Source: Anagrus nilaparvatae (taxonomy: Eukaryota; Arthropoda; Insecta; Hymenoptera; Mymaridae). Taken from it: a stretch of DNA of 64,000 nucleotides. The position numbers and the translations under genes were made by a program. Under the pieces are notes generated by a model, which did not search any database, was not told where the DNA came from, and saw only the letters and a list, made by a program, of their open reading frames with translations. Shown here piece by piece: positions 10,829 to 22,412 of this stretch. Numbering within the stretch: the stretch's first letter is position 1; each line of letters begins with the position of its first letter. The stretch lies in assembly GCA_022575985.1 (NCBI GenBank), contig JAKSXM010000258.1:620001-684000 (forward strand), read 5' to 3'.

Positions 10829-11438
10829 CGACGCTACTAGCGAAAAGAGGGACGGCTCAATTGAGTGTGGAAAATCGCGCCAACTCAATTATAAATGGAA
10901 GACTATGACAACTAAATGTTAAACCGAATACTGTGCCTACTCAAAATCGGTGACGGAGACTAGGACAACTTGAATTATAAATGGAAGACTGGGACAACTT
11001 GATTTCGGCGACGAAGACTATGCCTACTCAATTTACAAGACGAAAATTAGGCCAACTCAAAATTCAATAAATTTTGACTAGCGTCGTACTTCTGTAATTC
11101 TGAGAGTTTTTATTCATTAACGCGAAAATGTCTTATTATATTTTCATGATAGCAGAACGAAAACATGAAAAACGAAAGAAAATTAATTTTCTACGTGACA
11201 AAACAAAAGAAAATTTATATTCTGCATGACAAATCGATTTTAGAGGTATTCAAAAATAAATTATTATTGACGATAAATTTAATTTTTTGGCTTTTTGATT
11301 TTCAAAAAAGGCGGACCAAAAGATTGAAAAATTGAGAAAAATGAATTTTCTATTATACGATTAGGTTTTTGGTATTTTTTACCCCCACATTATTTTACTA
11401 ATTTCCAAGATGGTGGGTAAAATCCGTGAAAAATAAAT
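10829..11438 (+). repeat. Left terminal inverted repeat, outer part
   Basis: These 610 bp match the reverse complement of about 50690-51294 with few differences, including GAGGGACGGCTCAATTGAGT near the end. The arm is interrupted at 11439 by a BEL-like insertion and resumes at 20796. The iteron series lies at 10851-11060. Confidence 0.9.
10851..11060 (+). promoter_or_regulatory. Eight iterons in left TIR
   Basis: Decamers of the form G(A/C)C(A/T)ACT(C/T)(A/G)A start at 10851 (variant GACGGCTCAA), 10879, 10907, 10935, 10964, 10993, 11022 and 11051. Steps are 28 or 29 bp. Regular spacing of nearly three helical turns and mirror conservation in the other arm suggest a binding array for the element's own transposase (inference). 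Confidence 0.7.
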
Positions 11439-11674
11439 TGTCTCGGTATACGTAATATACGTTATTGTATTGTACGCGTTCTTATATGTATACAATGTAT
11501 CTTATTTATACTGCGCATGAGCGCCTCTTTTGTGTAACCACGGCGAAAGCCAGTTCGCTCTCAGGTGTGGCGATGTGCACACACGTTCTCAATAAATGCT
11601 CTGGTATATTTTATTAAATGGCCGTCTCAGTTATTTTCTCCTAGTTCCGCCATAATCAATCCTTTATTGGAACA
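11439..11674 (+). repeat. 5' LTR of noncoding BEL-like element
   Basis: The 236-bp repeat begins TGTCTCGGTATACG and ends TTTATTGGAACA. It is preceded by TAAAT (11434-11438), which recurs after the other LTR at 20791-20795. It is followed by TCTGGTCATTCGAGCCG, the primer-binding type sequence common in BEL elements. Within the LTR, CAATAAA near 11589 could act as a polyadenylation signal. Confidence 0.88.
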
Positions 11675-13951
11675 TCTGGTCATTCGAGCCGTGAATTTTG
11701 TTTTTAAAGTGTGCCTTATTAATCAGTGCATAGTTATATTGATATATTTTTTTTTTCGTGATAAAAGTGCAACATTTTTTTTCTACAATCAAGTGCACGT
11801 GCAAAATTTTGAAAAATATTTTCGTGCGTATTGACTTTTTTTTTGTGAGAGCGAACAAGAACAAAAATAAAAAAAAAAAAAAAAGTGAATAGTCAAAAAA
11901 TTTCCTTTTTTTTTTTCTCTCTCGTCATCGTGCACGTGCAAAACTTTTGAAATTTATTTTTTTTCTTCATCATCAGCAAGACAAAATTTTTTTGGAGTAA
12001 CAACAAACGTATCAGTGAAAAATTTGAAATATAAAAAATGTACTGTGCACGTGTTTCGGAAAAGTTTAAAAAAAAAAAAAACTGCACGTGTTTTCGTAAT
12101 GGAAATTTGTCAACTTTAAACTCAAACTACAATTAAAATTTTTAAACATCTGGTAAAATTTTACATGGAAAAAAATTGTCTTCGTCGTCTACAAAATTAC
12201 TAGAATTGCCAAAAAATTAAAAATTGCTACTTTAATAATTTTAAACTTAGCCTTTTTCTCTAAATTGATCAATACTTTTAAATAATTAGGTCTAAATTTT
12301 AATTATTTAACTTAGCAAATTTTCAATTGATCAATACCTTAAATAATTGAGTCTGAATTTTAATTATTTGAGCTTAGCATATTCTAATTTGTCAAATAAT
12401 ATAAATAATTAATTTAATTAAATCTTTGTTTATAAATAAATACTTTGTTTTTTATGTCTAAAATTAAATTATTTAATTTAATTATCTAACTTTAGTATAT
12501 TTTTCAATTGATCAAACTTTTAAATAAATTATTAATTATCTAATCTTAGCAAAATTTTCTATTGATCAATTAATAAATTTTAAATCATAAAATTGTATTT
12601 TTTTTTTCTTCCAATTGTCATAAATTGTCATACTAATTATACATTGCGTCGTTTGTAGGTTATATACTGGCTTAAATCTAAAACATCTGGTTGATAATTG
12701 CTGCAGTCTTCAAGTATCCTGTTTACCAGTGAAGTCTTCTGTCATTCTATTGGGAGCTGCAATCATCCAATATTATATTTTTGTCATCAACCTAAAAGCG
12801 TTCAACTCAACTTCAAAGTCATATTTTGGATTTTATTCTCAAGTGAATACCTTGGTTCGTTTGGGTCAACAATTAGAAATTTTTAGTATTTGAATTTCGT
12901 ATAATTTTTTATTTTTTTTTGTTATACATTAGCTTCTGTCAAAGTTAATTGTAACTTCAAATACTTAAACATGTTCTGTAAATTTTTAGTATTTAAGGTA
13001 TATCACTGCTCTCACGAATCTAGGTTATTTATATTTTAAATTGCTGAACAAATATGACTTACTTAGACAATTTTCTTTTTTTTGTCAAATTAAATATTTA
13101 TATGTTTAATTCTCAATGTTAGCTTTAATACAAAACTAGTCAAAAATAGTCTTTTAGTAAATTATAAATTTATTAATATAACTCTTGTACATTTTTTCTA
13201 TTTCTCTCATTCTTTTATTTGGGCTTCACATTTATTTGTAATATTATTTATTTTTTCTAATTTTAGTTCCATCAAATTTAACATGGTGGGTGGCATACTT
13301 TTTCACAGTAATCAAATAAGGTGGGTGGCATAATTGATTTTAGTACCAGTCTTTTCGGTTTTCTTTTTTCTTTGTCGGGGGAGAAACATAGAATAATGTA
13401 TTCTTTATTTAAGAATGTAACAACATTTTAGTCTTACAACTTAATTATTCTTCAGTACCTTTTTACATTTCTCATTTACATTTTTGAGACTATTTTCTTT
13501 AAGGGTTATTTTGTTTTGCTTAGAATGGCGGGAGCATTGTTTAATTACTTATTAATTCTTAAATTGTATGTTTCACATGTGTTGATCTAGGCGAATCAAT
13601 GTTTCTGTTTGATTTTTTAATTATCATAATTTTGATTGGAGGTCTCAATAGATTGTCAGATCAGCTGATCTGGTGGCTGGTACTGAAGATTGTAATTTAT
13701 TGTCAAAGATTGTATTTTATTGTCAAAAGATTCTATTTTTTTTTATATTGTCAAAATTATTCATTTTATTATCATTTTAGAATCAAAATTACTGTATATT
13801 ATTATTACAAACTAGATTATATTTTATTGTTAATTAATTTTTAAAACTAAATATTTATTTTTTTTTTATAAACTTTGTATTAACTTTTTATAAACTTATT
13901 TTTTATAAGCTTTTGTTTTAACATTCTACTCCGTAGAATGGGTGGGTGGGA
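11675..13951 (+). other. Noncoding internal region of BEL-like element
   Basis: About 2.3 kb lies between the LTRs and contains no protease, RT or integrase frame. It is AT-rich, with two GGTGGGTGGCATA motifs (near 13285 and 13321) resembling polypurine tracts. The element must depend on a relative for its enzymes. Confidence 0.75.
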
Positions 13952-14120
13952 TGTCTCGGTATACGTAATATACGTTATTGTATTGTACGCGTTCTTATAT
14001 GTATACAATGTATCTTATTTATACTGGGCATGAGCACCTCTTTTGTGTAACCACGGCGAAAGCCAGTTCGCTCTCAGGTAGGGCGATGTGCACACACGTT
14101 CTCAATAAATGCTCTGGTAT
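13952..14120 (+). repeat. 3' LTR, left portion
   Basis: This matches 11439-11607 of the 5' LTR with a few substitutions (for example CTGGGCATGAGCACC against CTGCGCATGAGCGCC). It stops at CTCTGGTAT where the foldback begins and continues at 20719-20790. Confidence 0.88.
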
Positions 14121-14574
14121 CCTCTCAACATGAAAATACCGAAATTTCGGGAGTAAAATACCAAGGAGACTGTTTCTTAAATTGTAATGTAGAAAGGAGC
14201 CTCATTGGTATTTTATAAATAAGAAATGAACTAAATCTGTATTTACAAAATACGAAACGTAGTCGTTAGTCTTTTCAAATCTACCAACGAGCTATATTCC
14301 AACTTTCCGATAAAATGAGCTACTGTAAAGTATTTTATAAACTACCTTTAACCTCATTGCGATATTTAAAATACGATATATACTCAGTTGCGCTTTTGAA
14401 ACTACCACTGAGCTGAATATTATTTTTCCAATTTAAGAAAATAGTCATCAGTAGTTTATAAAATACTATTCGATGTTCCTAAACCGAATAAAATTAATTT
14501 CCCGCATTCAGCGGTTTTCGGGTTGAATAAAAATAATTTTTCATTGAAAACTTTCATTTTTCCCGTTAAAAAGT

Positions 14575-15650
14575 AATTAATTTTTACAAGATGGCGGGTC
14601 AAAAAACAGCAAAATAAAATTATTCACAATTACTAGAGAATTTTCAATGTTAAAGAAAATAAACTTTTGGTAGAAAATATTCATACCTTCACCTCAAGAT
14701 ATTTTCCGATTTTCCAAAATGGCGACTAAAAAATATAACATATTTAACTTTATATAAACAGTAGGGGGTTATTCGATGTTGAAATATACGAACTTTAGAT
14801 AGAAAATAATCAATTTTTCAGCATAAATATTTTCCGATTTTCCAAGATGGCGGGCTAAAAAAATAATAGAATAAACTTTATACTCTACAAGCGGGTTTTC
14901 AGGGTTAAATAATACGAATTTGAGGTGAAAAAAAAATAAATCTTTTATCCTAAAATATTTTCCGAATTTCCAAGATGGCGGGCTAAAAAAATAACAGAAT
15001 AAACTTTATACTCTACAGGGGGGTTTTTCAGGGTTAAATAATACGAATTTTAGGTGAAAAAAAAATAAATCTTTTATCCTAAAATATTTTCCGAATTTCC
15101 AAGATGGCGGGCTAAAAAAATAACAGAATAAACTTTATACTCTACAGGGGGGTTTTCAGGGTTAAATAATACGAATTTTTGGTGAAAAAAAAATAAATCT
15201 TTTCTCCTAAAATATTTTCCGAATTTCCAAGATGGCGGGCTAAAAAAATAACAGAATAAACTTTATACTCTACAGGGGGGTTTTCAGGGTTAAATAATAC
15301 GAATTGTTGGTGAAAAAAAAATAAATCTTTTATCCTAAAATATTTTCCGAATTTCCAAGATGGCGGGCTAAAAAAATAATAGAACAAACTTTATACTCTA
15401 CAGGGGGGTTTTCAGGGTTAAATAATACGAATTGTAGGTGAAAAAAAAATAAATCTTTTATCCTAAAATATTTTCCGAATTTCCAAGATGGCGGGCTAAA
15501 AAAATAATAGAATAAACTTTATACTCTACAGGGGGGTTTTCAGGGTTAAATAATACGAATTTCTAGGTGAAAAAAAAATAAATCTTTTATCCTATAATAT
15601 TTTCAGAATTTACAAGATGGCGATTTAAAAAACATAACAAAATTAAATTT
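14575..15650 (+). repeat. Array of ~128-bp units, left arm
   Basis: CAAGATGGCGGGC marks successive units at about 14842, 14971, 15100, 15228, 15356 and 15484, with degenerate relatives near 14576, 14715 and 15613. Each unit also holds a G-run followed by TTTTCAGGGTTAAATAATACG. The innermost copies are nearly identical, suggesting recent homogenisation. Confidence 0.9.
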
Positions 15651-15884
15651 CACCACTACTGCAGGGTTTTTGATGGCAAGAAAATCGAATATTAGGCAGA
15701 AAATATTCAATTTTTTAGGTCAAGTTTTACACCAACATAACAATAGGATTATTATTATACCCACAAAAAAAACGACATAACAAGCCTTAAACCTAACATA
15801 ACCTAAGGAAATGATCTCTTATAGAAAATAGACACCACAAGACTTAAACCTAAAATAAGTTAAAGAAGTTTTCTCTTGTAAAAA

Positions 15885-18372
15885 AATGACACGTCAAGCA
15901 TTAAACTAACGTAACCTAAGAAAGTGGTATATAATAAGAAAAACAACACGTCAACGACGTTAAGCCTGAGGCTAGCGTAACCTAAGGAAATGGGCAATAA
16001 TAAAATAATGACACGTCGAGCCTTACAGTAGCATAACCTAAGGAAGTAGGCTATAATAAAAAATGAGACGTCAAGCCTTACACTTGCATAACCTAAGGAA
16101 GTAGGCTATAATAAAATAATGACACGTCTAGCCTTACAGTAGCGTAACTTAAGTCAGTAGGCTATAATAAATTAACGACACGTCAAGCCTTACACTAACA
16201 TAACCTAAGGAAGTAGGCTATAATAAAATAACGATACGTCAAGCCTTACACTAACATAACCTAAGAAAGTAGGCTATAATAAAATAACAACGCGTCAAGC
16301 CTTACACTAGAGTAACCTAAGGAAGTAGGCCATAATAAAATAACAACATGTCAAGCCTTACACTAACATAATCTAAGAAAGTAGGCCATAATAAAATAAC
16401 AACACGTCAAGCCTTACACTAGCGTAACCTAAGGAAGTAGGCTATAATAAAATAATGACACGTCTAGCCTTACAGTAGCGTAACCTAAGTCAGTAGGCTA
16501 TAAAAAAATAACGACACGTCAAGCCTTACACTAACATAACCTAAGGAAGTAGGCTATAATAATATAACAAAACGTCAAGCCTTACACTAGCATAACCTAA
16601 GGAAGTAGGCTATAATAAAATAACGACACGTCAAGCCTTACACTAACATAACCTAAGAAAGTAGGCCATAATAAAATAACAACAAGTCAAGCCTTACACT
16701 AGCGTAACCTAAGGAAGTAGGCTATAATAAAAAATGAGACGTCAAGCCTTACACTAGCATAACCTAAGGAAGTAGGCTATAATAAAATAATGACACGTCT
16801 AGCCTTACAGTAGCGTAACCTAAGTCAGTAGGCTATAATAAAATAACGACACGTCAAGCCTTACACTAACATAACCTAAGGAAGTAGGGTATAATAAAAT
16901 AACGATACGTCAAGCCTTACACTAACATAACCTAAGAAAGTAGGCTATAATAAAATAACAACGCGTCAAGCCTTACACTAGAGTAACCTAAGGAAGTAGG
17001 CCATAATAAAATAACAACATGTCAAGCCTTACACTAACATAACCTAAGAAAGTTGGCCATAATAAAATAACAACACGTCAAGCCTTACACTAGCGTAACC
17101 TAAGGAAGTAGGCTATAATAAAATAATGACACGTCTAGCCTTACAGTAGCGTAACCTAAGGAAGTAGGCTATAATAAAATAACGACACGTCAAGCCTTAC
17201 ACTAACGTAACCTAAGGAAGTAGGCTATAATAAAATAACGATACGTCTAGTCTTACAGTAGCGTAACCTAAGTCAGAAGGCTATAATAAAATAACGACAC
17301 GTCAAGCCTTACACTAACATAACCTAAGGAAGTAGGGTATAATAAAATAACGATACGTCAAGCCTTACACTAACATAACCTAAGAAAGTAGGCTATAATA
17401 AAATAACAACGCGTCAAGCCTTACACTAGAGTAACCTAAGGAAGTAGGCCATAATAAAATAACAACATGTCAAGCCTTACACTAACATAACCTAAGAAAG
17501 TTGGCCATAATAAAATAACAACACGTCAAGCCTTACACTAGCATAACCTAAGGAAGTAGGCTATAATAAAATAACGACATGTCAAGCCTTACACTAACAT
17601 AACCTAAGAAAGTAGGCCATAATAAAATAACAACAAGTCAAGCCTTACACTAGCGTAACCTAAGGAAGCAGGCTATAATAAAAAATGAGACGTCAAGCCT
17701 TACACTAGCATAACCTAAGGAAGTAGGCTATAATAAAATAACGACACGTCAAGCCTTACACTAGCCTAACCTAAGGAAGTAGGCTATAATAAAATAATGA
17801 CACGTCTAGCCTTACAGTAGCGTAACTTAAGTCAGTAGGCTATAATAAATTAACGACACGTCAAGCCTTACACTAACATAACCTAAGGAAGTAGGCTATA
17901 ATAAAATAACGATACGTCAAGCCTTACACTAACATAACCTAAGAAAGTAGGCTATAATAAAATAACAACGCGTCAAGCCTTACACTAGAGTAACCTAAGG
18001 AAGTAGACTATAATAAAAAACGACACCTCAAGCCTTACACTAACATAACCTAAGGTAGTAGGCTATAATAAAAAACGAAACGTCAAGCATTAAACTAACG
18101 TAACCTAAGGAAGTGGTATATAATAAAAAAAAACAACACGTTAAGCCTTACACTAGCGAAACCTAAGGAAGTGGTACATAATAAGAAAAACAACACGTTA
18201 AGCCTTACACTAGCGTAACCTAAGGAAATATGATATAATAAAATAACGATACGTCAAGCCTTACACTAGCGTAACCCAAGAAAATATGCTATAATAATAT
18301 AACGATACGTCAAGCCTTACACTAGCGTAACCTAAGGATGTAGGCTATAATAAAATAACGACAAGGCAAGCC
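15885..18372 (+). repeat. Array of 56-bp units, left arm (about 43 copies)
   Basis: The unit contains CGTCAAGCCTTACACTA, ACCTAAGGAAGTAGGCTATA and ATAAAATAACGACA in turn. Variant monomers recur as blocks. For example, the AACGCGTCAAGCC monomer followed by CTAGAGTAACC appears near 16290, 16960, 17405 and 17965, separated by multiples of about 56 bp. That points to higher-order duplication by unequal exchange. Confidence 0.92.
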
Positions 18373-19170
18373 AAAAAATAAACAGAATAAGAAAATAGCA
18401 CAATTTAATTATGTTTAATATTTTATTATTTTTTTTACAGCGAAACAGAAGCCTGTAAAATTTTACCCGGGAAGGTTTTAATGTAAAATTTCCCGAGGAA
18501 TCCAAAAATCAAAATAGATTTTTCATTTACTATCATGAAAAGCGAGGAAATTGGAAAATACAGAAAATAAACAATTTTCAAAATCATTTTTTGAGCCTAA
18601 AATTGATTTTCAAGTACTGAAAAGTTAAATGTGTCAAAATATGAATAAAAAAAATTTAAAAAAAAAAAGTGACGCTTTTTGATAAATTTGTATTTTAAAG
18701 TTACCTTTAGTTTTTCCGATTTTCCAGCTTTTCCTGAGGTTATTCCGAAAAAATATGGTCAAATTCTGATTGGGCGGGTATTTTTACTACCTATCTTTAT
18801 ATAGAAAATATTTTTTAAGCTTATTTAAAATTATAAAAATTTAACTTAATTATAAAAAGCAAACGGGTGACTGAAAATACGTGAAAGTCAAAATTGGAAA
18901 AACAGCTGACAAATCGGTATTTTTTTAATACAAGACATCGACCTCAGACTTGGGTAAAAATAGCTAATAATAAAAAATAGCTAAGCTTTTATTATTTTTG
19001 GATATTATACCTAATTTTTTTCAATGAAAGTAATAATTTTAGAAAAACCGGTTTTAATAGATTTCTTGTATCTGATAATTAATGATTTAAAAATTTTTTT
19101 ATTGAAATTTTGTCACAAAAAAAAAAACTGATACCTAATTATTTGAAAATTTTTGTCCCCAAATTTTACG
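18373..19170. other. Centre of the foldback element
   Basis: About 0.8 kb of AT-rich, non-repetitive DNA separates the two inverted arrays. No open frame of note is present. Confidence 0.6.
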
Positions 19171-20215
19171 CTGTGTTAGTGTAAGGCTTGTCTTGTCGCT
19201 TTTTTATTATAGTCTACTTCCTTAAATTGCGCTAGAGTAATGCTTGACGTGTCATTTTTTTATCATAGCCTACTGACTTAGGTTACGCTACTGTAAGGCT
19301 TGTCGTGTCGTTATTTTATTATAGCCTACTTCCTTAGGTTACGCTACTGTAAGGCTTGTCGTGTCGTTATTTTATTATAGCCTACTTCCTTAGGTTACGC
19401 TAGTGTAAGGCTTGACGTGTTATTATTTTATTATGGCCTACTTCCTTAGGTTACTCTAGTGTAAGGCTTGACGCGTTGTTATTTTATTATAGCCTACTTC
19501 CTTAGGTTATGCAAGTGTAAGGCTTGACGTCTCATTTTTTATTATAGCCTACTTCCTTAGGTTATGCTACTGTAAGGCTTGACGTGTTGTTATTTTATTA
19601 TGGCCTACTTTCTTAGGTTATGTTAGTGTAAGGCTTGACGTGTCGTTATTTTATTATAGCCTACTTCCTTAGGTTACGCTACTGTAAGGCTTGACGTGTT
19701 GTTATTTTATTATGGCCTACTTTTTTAGGTTATGTTAGTGTAAGGCTTGACGTGTCGTTATTTTATTATAGCCTACTTCCTTAGGTTATGCTAGTGTAAG
19801 GCTTGACGTCTCATTTTTTATTATAGCCTACTTCCTTAGGTTACGCTAGTGTAAGGCTTGACTTGTTATTTTATTATGGCCTACTTTCTTAGGTTATGTT
19901 AGTGTAAGGCTTGACGTGTTGTTATATTATTATAGCCTACTTCCTTAGGTTATGTTAGTGTCAGGCTTGACGTGTCGTTATTTTATTATAGCCTACTGAC
20001 TTAGGTTACGCTACTGTAAGGCTTGACGTCTCATTTTTTATTATAGCCTACTTCCTTAGGTTACGCTACTGTAAGGCTCGACGTGTCGTTATTTTATTAT
20101 TGCCTATTTCCTTAGGTTACGCTAGCCTCAGGCTTAACGTCGTTGGCGTGTTGTTTTTTTATTATATACCACTTCCTTAGCTTACGTTAGTTTAATGCTT
20201 GACGTGTCATTTTTT
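19171..20215 (-). repeat. Array of 56-bp units, right arm (about 17 copies)
   Basis: The same 56-bp unit as in the left arm appears in the opposite orientation (TAGTGTAAGGCTTGACGTG, CTTCCTTAGGTTA). It continues into the spacer at 20216-20460, which mirrors 15650-15885. Confidence 0.92.
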
Positions 20216-20459
20216 TACAAGAGAAAACTTCCTTAACTTATTTTAGGTTTAAGTCTTGTGGTGTCTATTTTCTATAAGAGATCATTTCCTTAGGTTATGT
20301 TAGGTTTAAGGCTTCTTATGTCGTTTTTTTTGTGGGTATAATAATAATCCTATTGTTATGTTGGTGTAAAACTTGACCTAAAAAATTGAATATTTTCTAC
20401 CTAATATTCGATTTTCTTGCCATCAAAAACCCTGCAGTAGTGGTGAAATTTAATTTTGT

Positions 20460-20699
20460 TATGTTTTTTAATCCGCCATCTTGGAAATTCTGAAAATATT
20501 TTAGGATAAAAGATTTATTTTTTTTTTCACCTAGAAATTCGTATTATTTAACCCTGAAAACCCCCCTGTAGAGTATAAAGTTTATTCTATTATTTTTTTA
20601 GCCCGCCATCTTGGAAATTCGGAAAATATTTTAGAATAAAAGATTTATTTTTTTTCACCTAAAATTCGTATTATTTAACCCTGAAAACCCCCGTGTAGA
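20460..20699 (-). repeat. 128-bp units, right arm (two copies)
   Basis: Two inverted copies are marked by GCCATCTTGGAAATTC. The left arm has about seven, so the arms differ mainly in array length. Confidence 0.88.
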
Positions 20700-20718
20700 G
20701 TATTTTCATGTTGAGAGG

Positions 20719-20790
20719 GTATATTTTTATTAAATGGCCATCTCAGTTATTTTCTCCTAGTTCCGCCATAATCAATCCTTTATTGGAACA
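20719..20790 (+). repeat. 3' LTR, right portion
   Basis: This completes the split LTR: GTAT (duplicated target), then TAAATGGCCATCTCAGTTAT through TATTGGAACA, followed by the TAAAT duplication at 20791-20795. Confidence 0.88.
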
Positions 20791-20795
20791 TAAAT

Positions 20796-22150
20796 GGAAA
20801 TAAATTTTTTGCATGACAAATCGATTTTACGAGGTATTTAAAAATAAATTGTTTTTAAAAAATTTTATTTTTTGAACTGAAAATAATATTATCTAAAAAA
20901 TTAGTAAAAATTCCAAAAAATCGTTTTACTAAATTAATTTTACCACAAATTTTATTAAATTTCAAAGCTTTTTTCTTCAATTTAAACCAAAAAAATTGTA
21001 ATTAATTATATTTATTTTAATTTTTTGTTAATGCTTTCTCAACTTTAAAAATCCCTGGGTAATATAAAAGATTCCTTTTTTTATATTTTTGGTTCCACCA
21101 TCTTGGAAAATGTATGTGGGAATGGCGGAATTGCTAAAAAGTAAATTTTAATAAACGAGTAACTGTAATGGTACTACAAATTTAAAACAACGTACATTTT
21201 TTTGTTTTATTACTATAAGATTATGTTCAATAAAAAAAAAAGTGTCATGGATTATTATTTTTTTTTGCAAATTTACAAAAAAAACATTTCGAAAATACTC
21301 GAATTTTTTTCTTGATGTACTAAATATAGTAGATTAGGGATTTTTTTAGGATATTTACAAATTTTTTTGAAATTACTGTACTAATTTTTCGAGAATATAC
21401 TATTATTTTTTTTGTCTATTAGCGTTACTTTCTACAGTGTACAGGAGCAAAAATTTTTTAGCTTACTAAGCTTTTTTTTTAAAATTAAACCAGATAATTT
21501 TTTAAAATTAATTTGGTTGAAATGCGATGGGACAGCGTCATTTTGAAAATTGTCTAAAAATCCTATTTTATAGCATTGACCCCTAAATTTCTAGGCCCAG
21601 AAGGAGCGGTGGAATAAACGGAGGGTATTTTAAGTGTTTTTTTCAACATATTAAAGTCATCCATAACTATAGATTGTAATTTGGCGACCCAAATGTTCCG
21701 GTCTCCCCTTGTCAGCTTTTTTCTTAAATTTAAACCAAAAAAATTGTAATTAATTATATTTATTTTAATTTTTTATTAATGTTTTCTCAACTTTAGAAAC
21801 CCCTGGGTAATGTAAAAGATTCCTTTTGTTATATTTTTGGTTCCACCATCTTGGAAAATCTGAAAATATGTTGGTGTAAAATAATGAATATTCATTTTTA
21901 TCCTGATGGTATACCATTATATGACAGAAAAAATTAAATAATCTTTTTGGGACAATAATATACCTTATGGTTAGTCATATGGTTCAACCATATGGTTTAT
22001 CGTATGGGCAATCATTATGGTTCTTTTTGTGTTATTTGTTTTTTTAGTTGGGTATGAAATAATATTTTTTATAGTTGTCTTATTAAAATTTTTTGGTTAA
22101 TCTATTAAAAATTTTGTACTATTTTTTTCAAATAAATTCATTTAGCGCGC
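20796..22150 (+). repeat. Left terminal inverted repeat, inner part (rearranged)
   Basis: The sequence resumes the arm interrupted at 11438 and matches the right arm in blocks, but not collinearly. One block (CTGGGTAATATAAAAGATTCC, CCACCATCTTGGAAAAT) occurs twice here, near 21050 and 21800, and once at right near 50030. The segment near 21590-21720 (AATAAACGGAGGGTAT, TTAAAGTCATCCATAACTA) recurs in intron 3 near 44680-44790. The inner limit is not sharp. Confidence 0.75.
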
Positions 22151-22387
22151 GCAAATGAAGCGCCATCTTTATTATACGATTACGTTTGTAAACAGAGTGT
22201 ATGTAATGGAGTACGTTTCTTTCTCCTTGAAAATCGTTTAGCCGATACGTATTTACATTTTGTTGTTGAAAATTTGTATTTTATAAAATTTATCAACGAT
22301 ATTATTACATTTTGTTTTTTTTATTATCAAGCTATTATTTGTGTGTTAAATGTTTTGTTAATTTGAGGATCGATTAAACTTTAAGTC

Positions 22388-22412
22388 ATGGAAAAAAACA
22401 TAAATGAACACC
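22388..22412 (+). CDS. Exon 1 of the large-element transposase
   Basis: The exon encodes ATG plus eight residues (MEKNINEH and one base of the next codon) and ends at the strong donor CACC|GTAAGT. It is too short to be found by open-frame length and was chosen because its phase fits exon 2. Confidence 0.7.

Larger units (their letters stand above)
14121..20718. mobile_element. 6.6-kb foldback element with tandem-repeat arms
   Basis: The ends are a perfect 19-bp inverted repeat, CCTCTCAACATGAAAATAC at the left and its complement at 20700-20718. GTAT flanks both sides (14117-14120 and 20719-20722). From each end inward come arrays of a ~128-bp unit, a shared spacer, and arrays of a 56-bp unit, in opposite orientation in the two arms, around an 0.8-kb centre. 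This is the architecture of Drosophila foldback elements. Arms are unequal (about 4.25 kb against 1.55 kb). No coding frame is present, so it is non-autonomous. Confidence 0.88.
11439..20790 (+). mobile_element. Non-autonomous BEL-like LTR retrotransposon (host of a foldback)
   Basis: Both LTRs start TGTCTCGG and end GGAACA, with TAAAT duplicated outside. The right LTR (13952-20790) is split by a 6.6-kb foldback at 14121-20718. Reading across that insert restores a 236-bp-type LTR. The polypurine tract is GAATGGGTGGGTGGGA just before 13952. The LTRs differ at roughly half a dozen positions, so the insertion is older than the LTR element at 38171. It sits inside the left arm of the large transposon, whose uninterrupted sequence is preserved in the right arm near 50680. 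Confidence 0.88.

Noticed and set aside
13599..13844. 81-codon frame inside the BEL-like internal region
   Set aside because: It is Phe/Ile/Tyr-rich AT noise, with no Gag or envelope features.
15885..20215. CRISPR-like or telomere-like array (56-bp units containing CCTAAGG)
   Set aside because: There are no unique spacers and units are contiguous. Only one CCTAA occurs per 56 bp, not TTAGG repeats. The setting is a foldback arm in animal DNA.
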